Shown piece after piece: positions 34,572 through 34,589 of a stretch of DNA of 34,589 bases. The stretch is from NCBI GenBank assembly GCA_937958695.1, contig CALGNK010000025.1, positions 1-34,589 on the forward strand. Reading direction: 5' to 3'. Both the position numbers and the translations under genes were made by a program. Source of the DNA: an uncultured bacterium. Lineage in GTDB: Bacteria > DUMJ01. The notes under the pieces are model-generated. The model was not told the DNA's origin and did not search any database. It saw only the letters and a list, made by a program, of their open reading frames with translations. Within the stretch, counting starts at the first letter, position 1. Every line of letters begins with the position of its first letter.

Positions 34572-34589
34572 AGAGAAACTTCCTTATAG

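Noticed and set aside
1-34589. CRISPR arrays, insertion sequences, prophage genes
   Set aside because: No regularly spaced repeats, transposase or integrase motifs, or phage genes were seen on either strand.

Overview
The window is AT-rich bacterial DNA with strong Shine-Dalgarno sites, frequent TTG and GTG starts, many ATA (Ile) and AGA/AGG (Arg) codons, and tightly packed operons. The gene content (SufCBDSU, YybS/DUF2232, FmdB, a DUF401 permease, a TM1367-type cyclophilin-like protein, D-lyxose isomerase, GH4 and GH38 enzymes, an MtaB methanol methyltransferase) suggests an anaerobic, possibly thermophilic, fermentative bacterium of Firmicutes-like or deep-branching affinity (Thermoanaerobacterales, Dictyoglomota or Atribacterota type). 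The phylum cannot be fixed from this sequence. No insertion sequence, prophage or CRISPR array was seen.

Layout. 1-635: no gene is seen; a strong leftward promoter and a leader resembling those of rRNA operons run off the left edge. 636-1649 (+): a zinc alcohol/polyol dehydrogenase. 1638-8903 (-): PilX-like pilus protein, Ca2+-type P-ATPase, DUF2232 membrane protein, D-Ala-D-Ala ligase, D-lyxose isomerase and class II aldolase. 8904-9270: intergenic, holding a decayed DUF4258-like gene and the mtaB promoter. 9271-10653 (+): mtaB. 10762-15405 (+): a complete Suf iron-sulfur cluster operon, sufC-B-D-S-U, with its own promoter and a palindrome in its leader. 15436-17163 (+): ribulose-phosphate 3-epimerase and a second zinc dehydrogenase, with a promoter overlapping the sufU stop codon, then a terminator. 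17200-17715 (-): nitroreductase. 17795-22791 (+): a secreted protein of unknown function, GH4 6-phospho-glycosidase, BadF-type sugar kinase and a sugar nucleotidyltransferase with a left-handed beta-helix. 22798-30323 (-): infC-rpmI-rplT, WecA/TagO-type transferase, DUF401 permease, GH38 alpha-mannosidase and mannose-6-phosphate isomerase. 30393-33918 (-): tRNA-Gly, tRNA-Thr, cyclophilin-like protein, DUF624-like membrane protein, HtrA protease, FmdB zinc ribbon and AEC transporter. 33962-34363 (-): a glyoxalase/VOC protein, followed by a palindrome-rich right end.

Together the metabolic genes point to breakdown of mannose-containing and phosphorylated glycosides (GH38, ManA, GH4 plus kinase), isomerisation and aldol cleavage of ketoses (lyxose isomerase, aldolase, Rpe) and polyol oxidation. 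MtaB suggests methanol or methoxyl-derived C1 use, but its corrinoid partner is not here. The most informative small-scale observations are: an infC that appears to start at ATA and overlaps rpmI out of frame; a predicted leaderless rpe mRNA; a recurrent TTGACA-N16-TAAAAT promoter form; and unexplained palindromes upstream of sufC and at the right edge.
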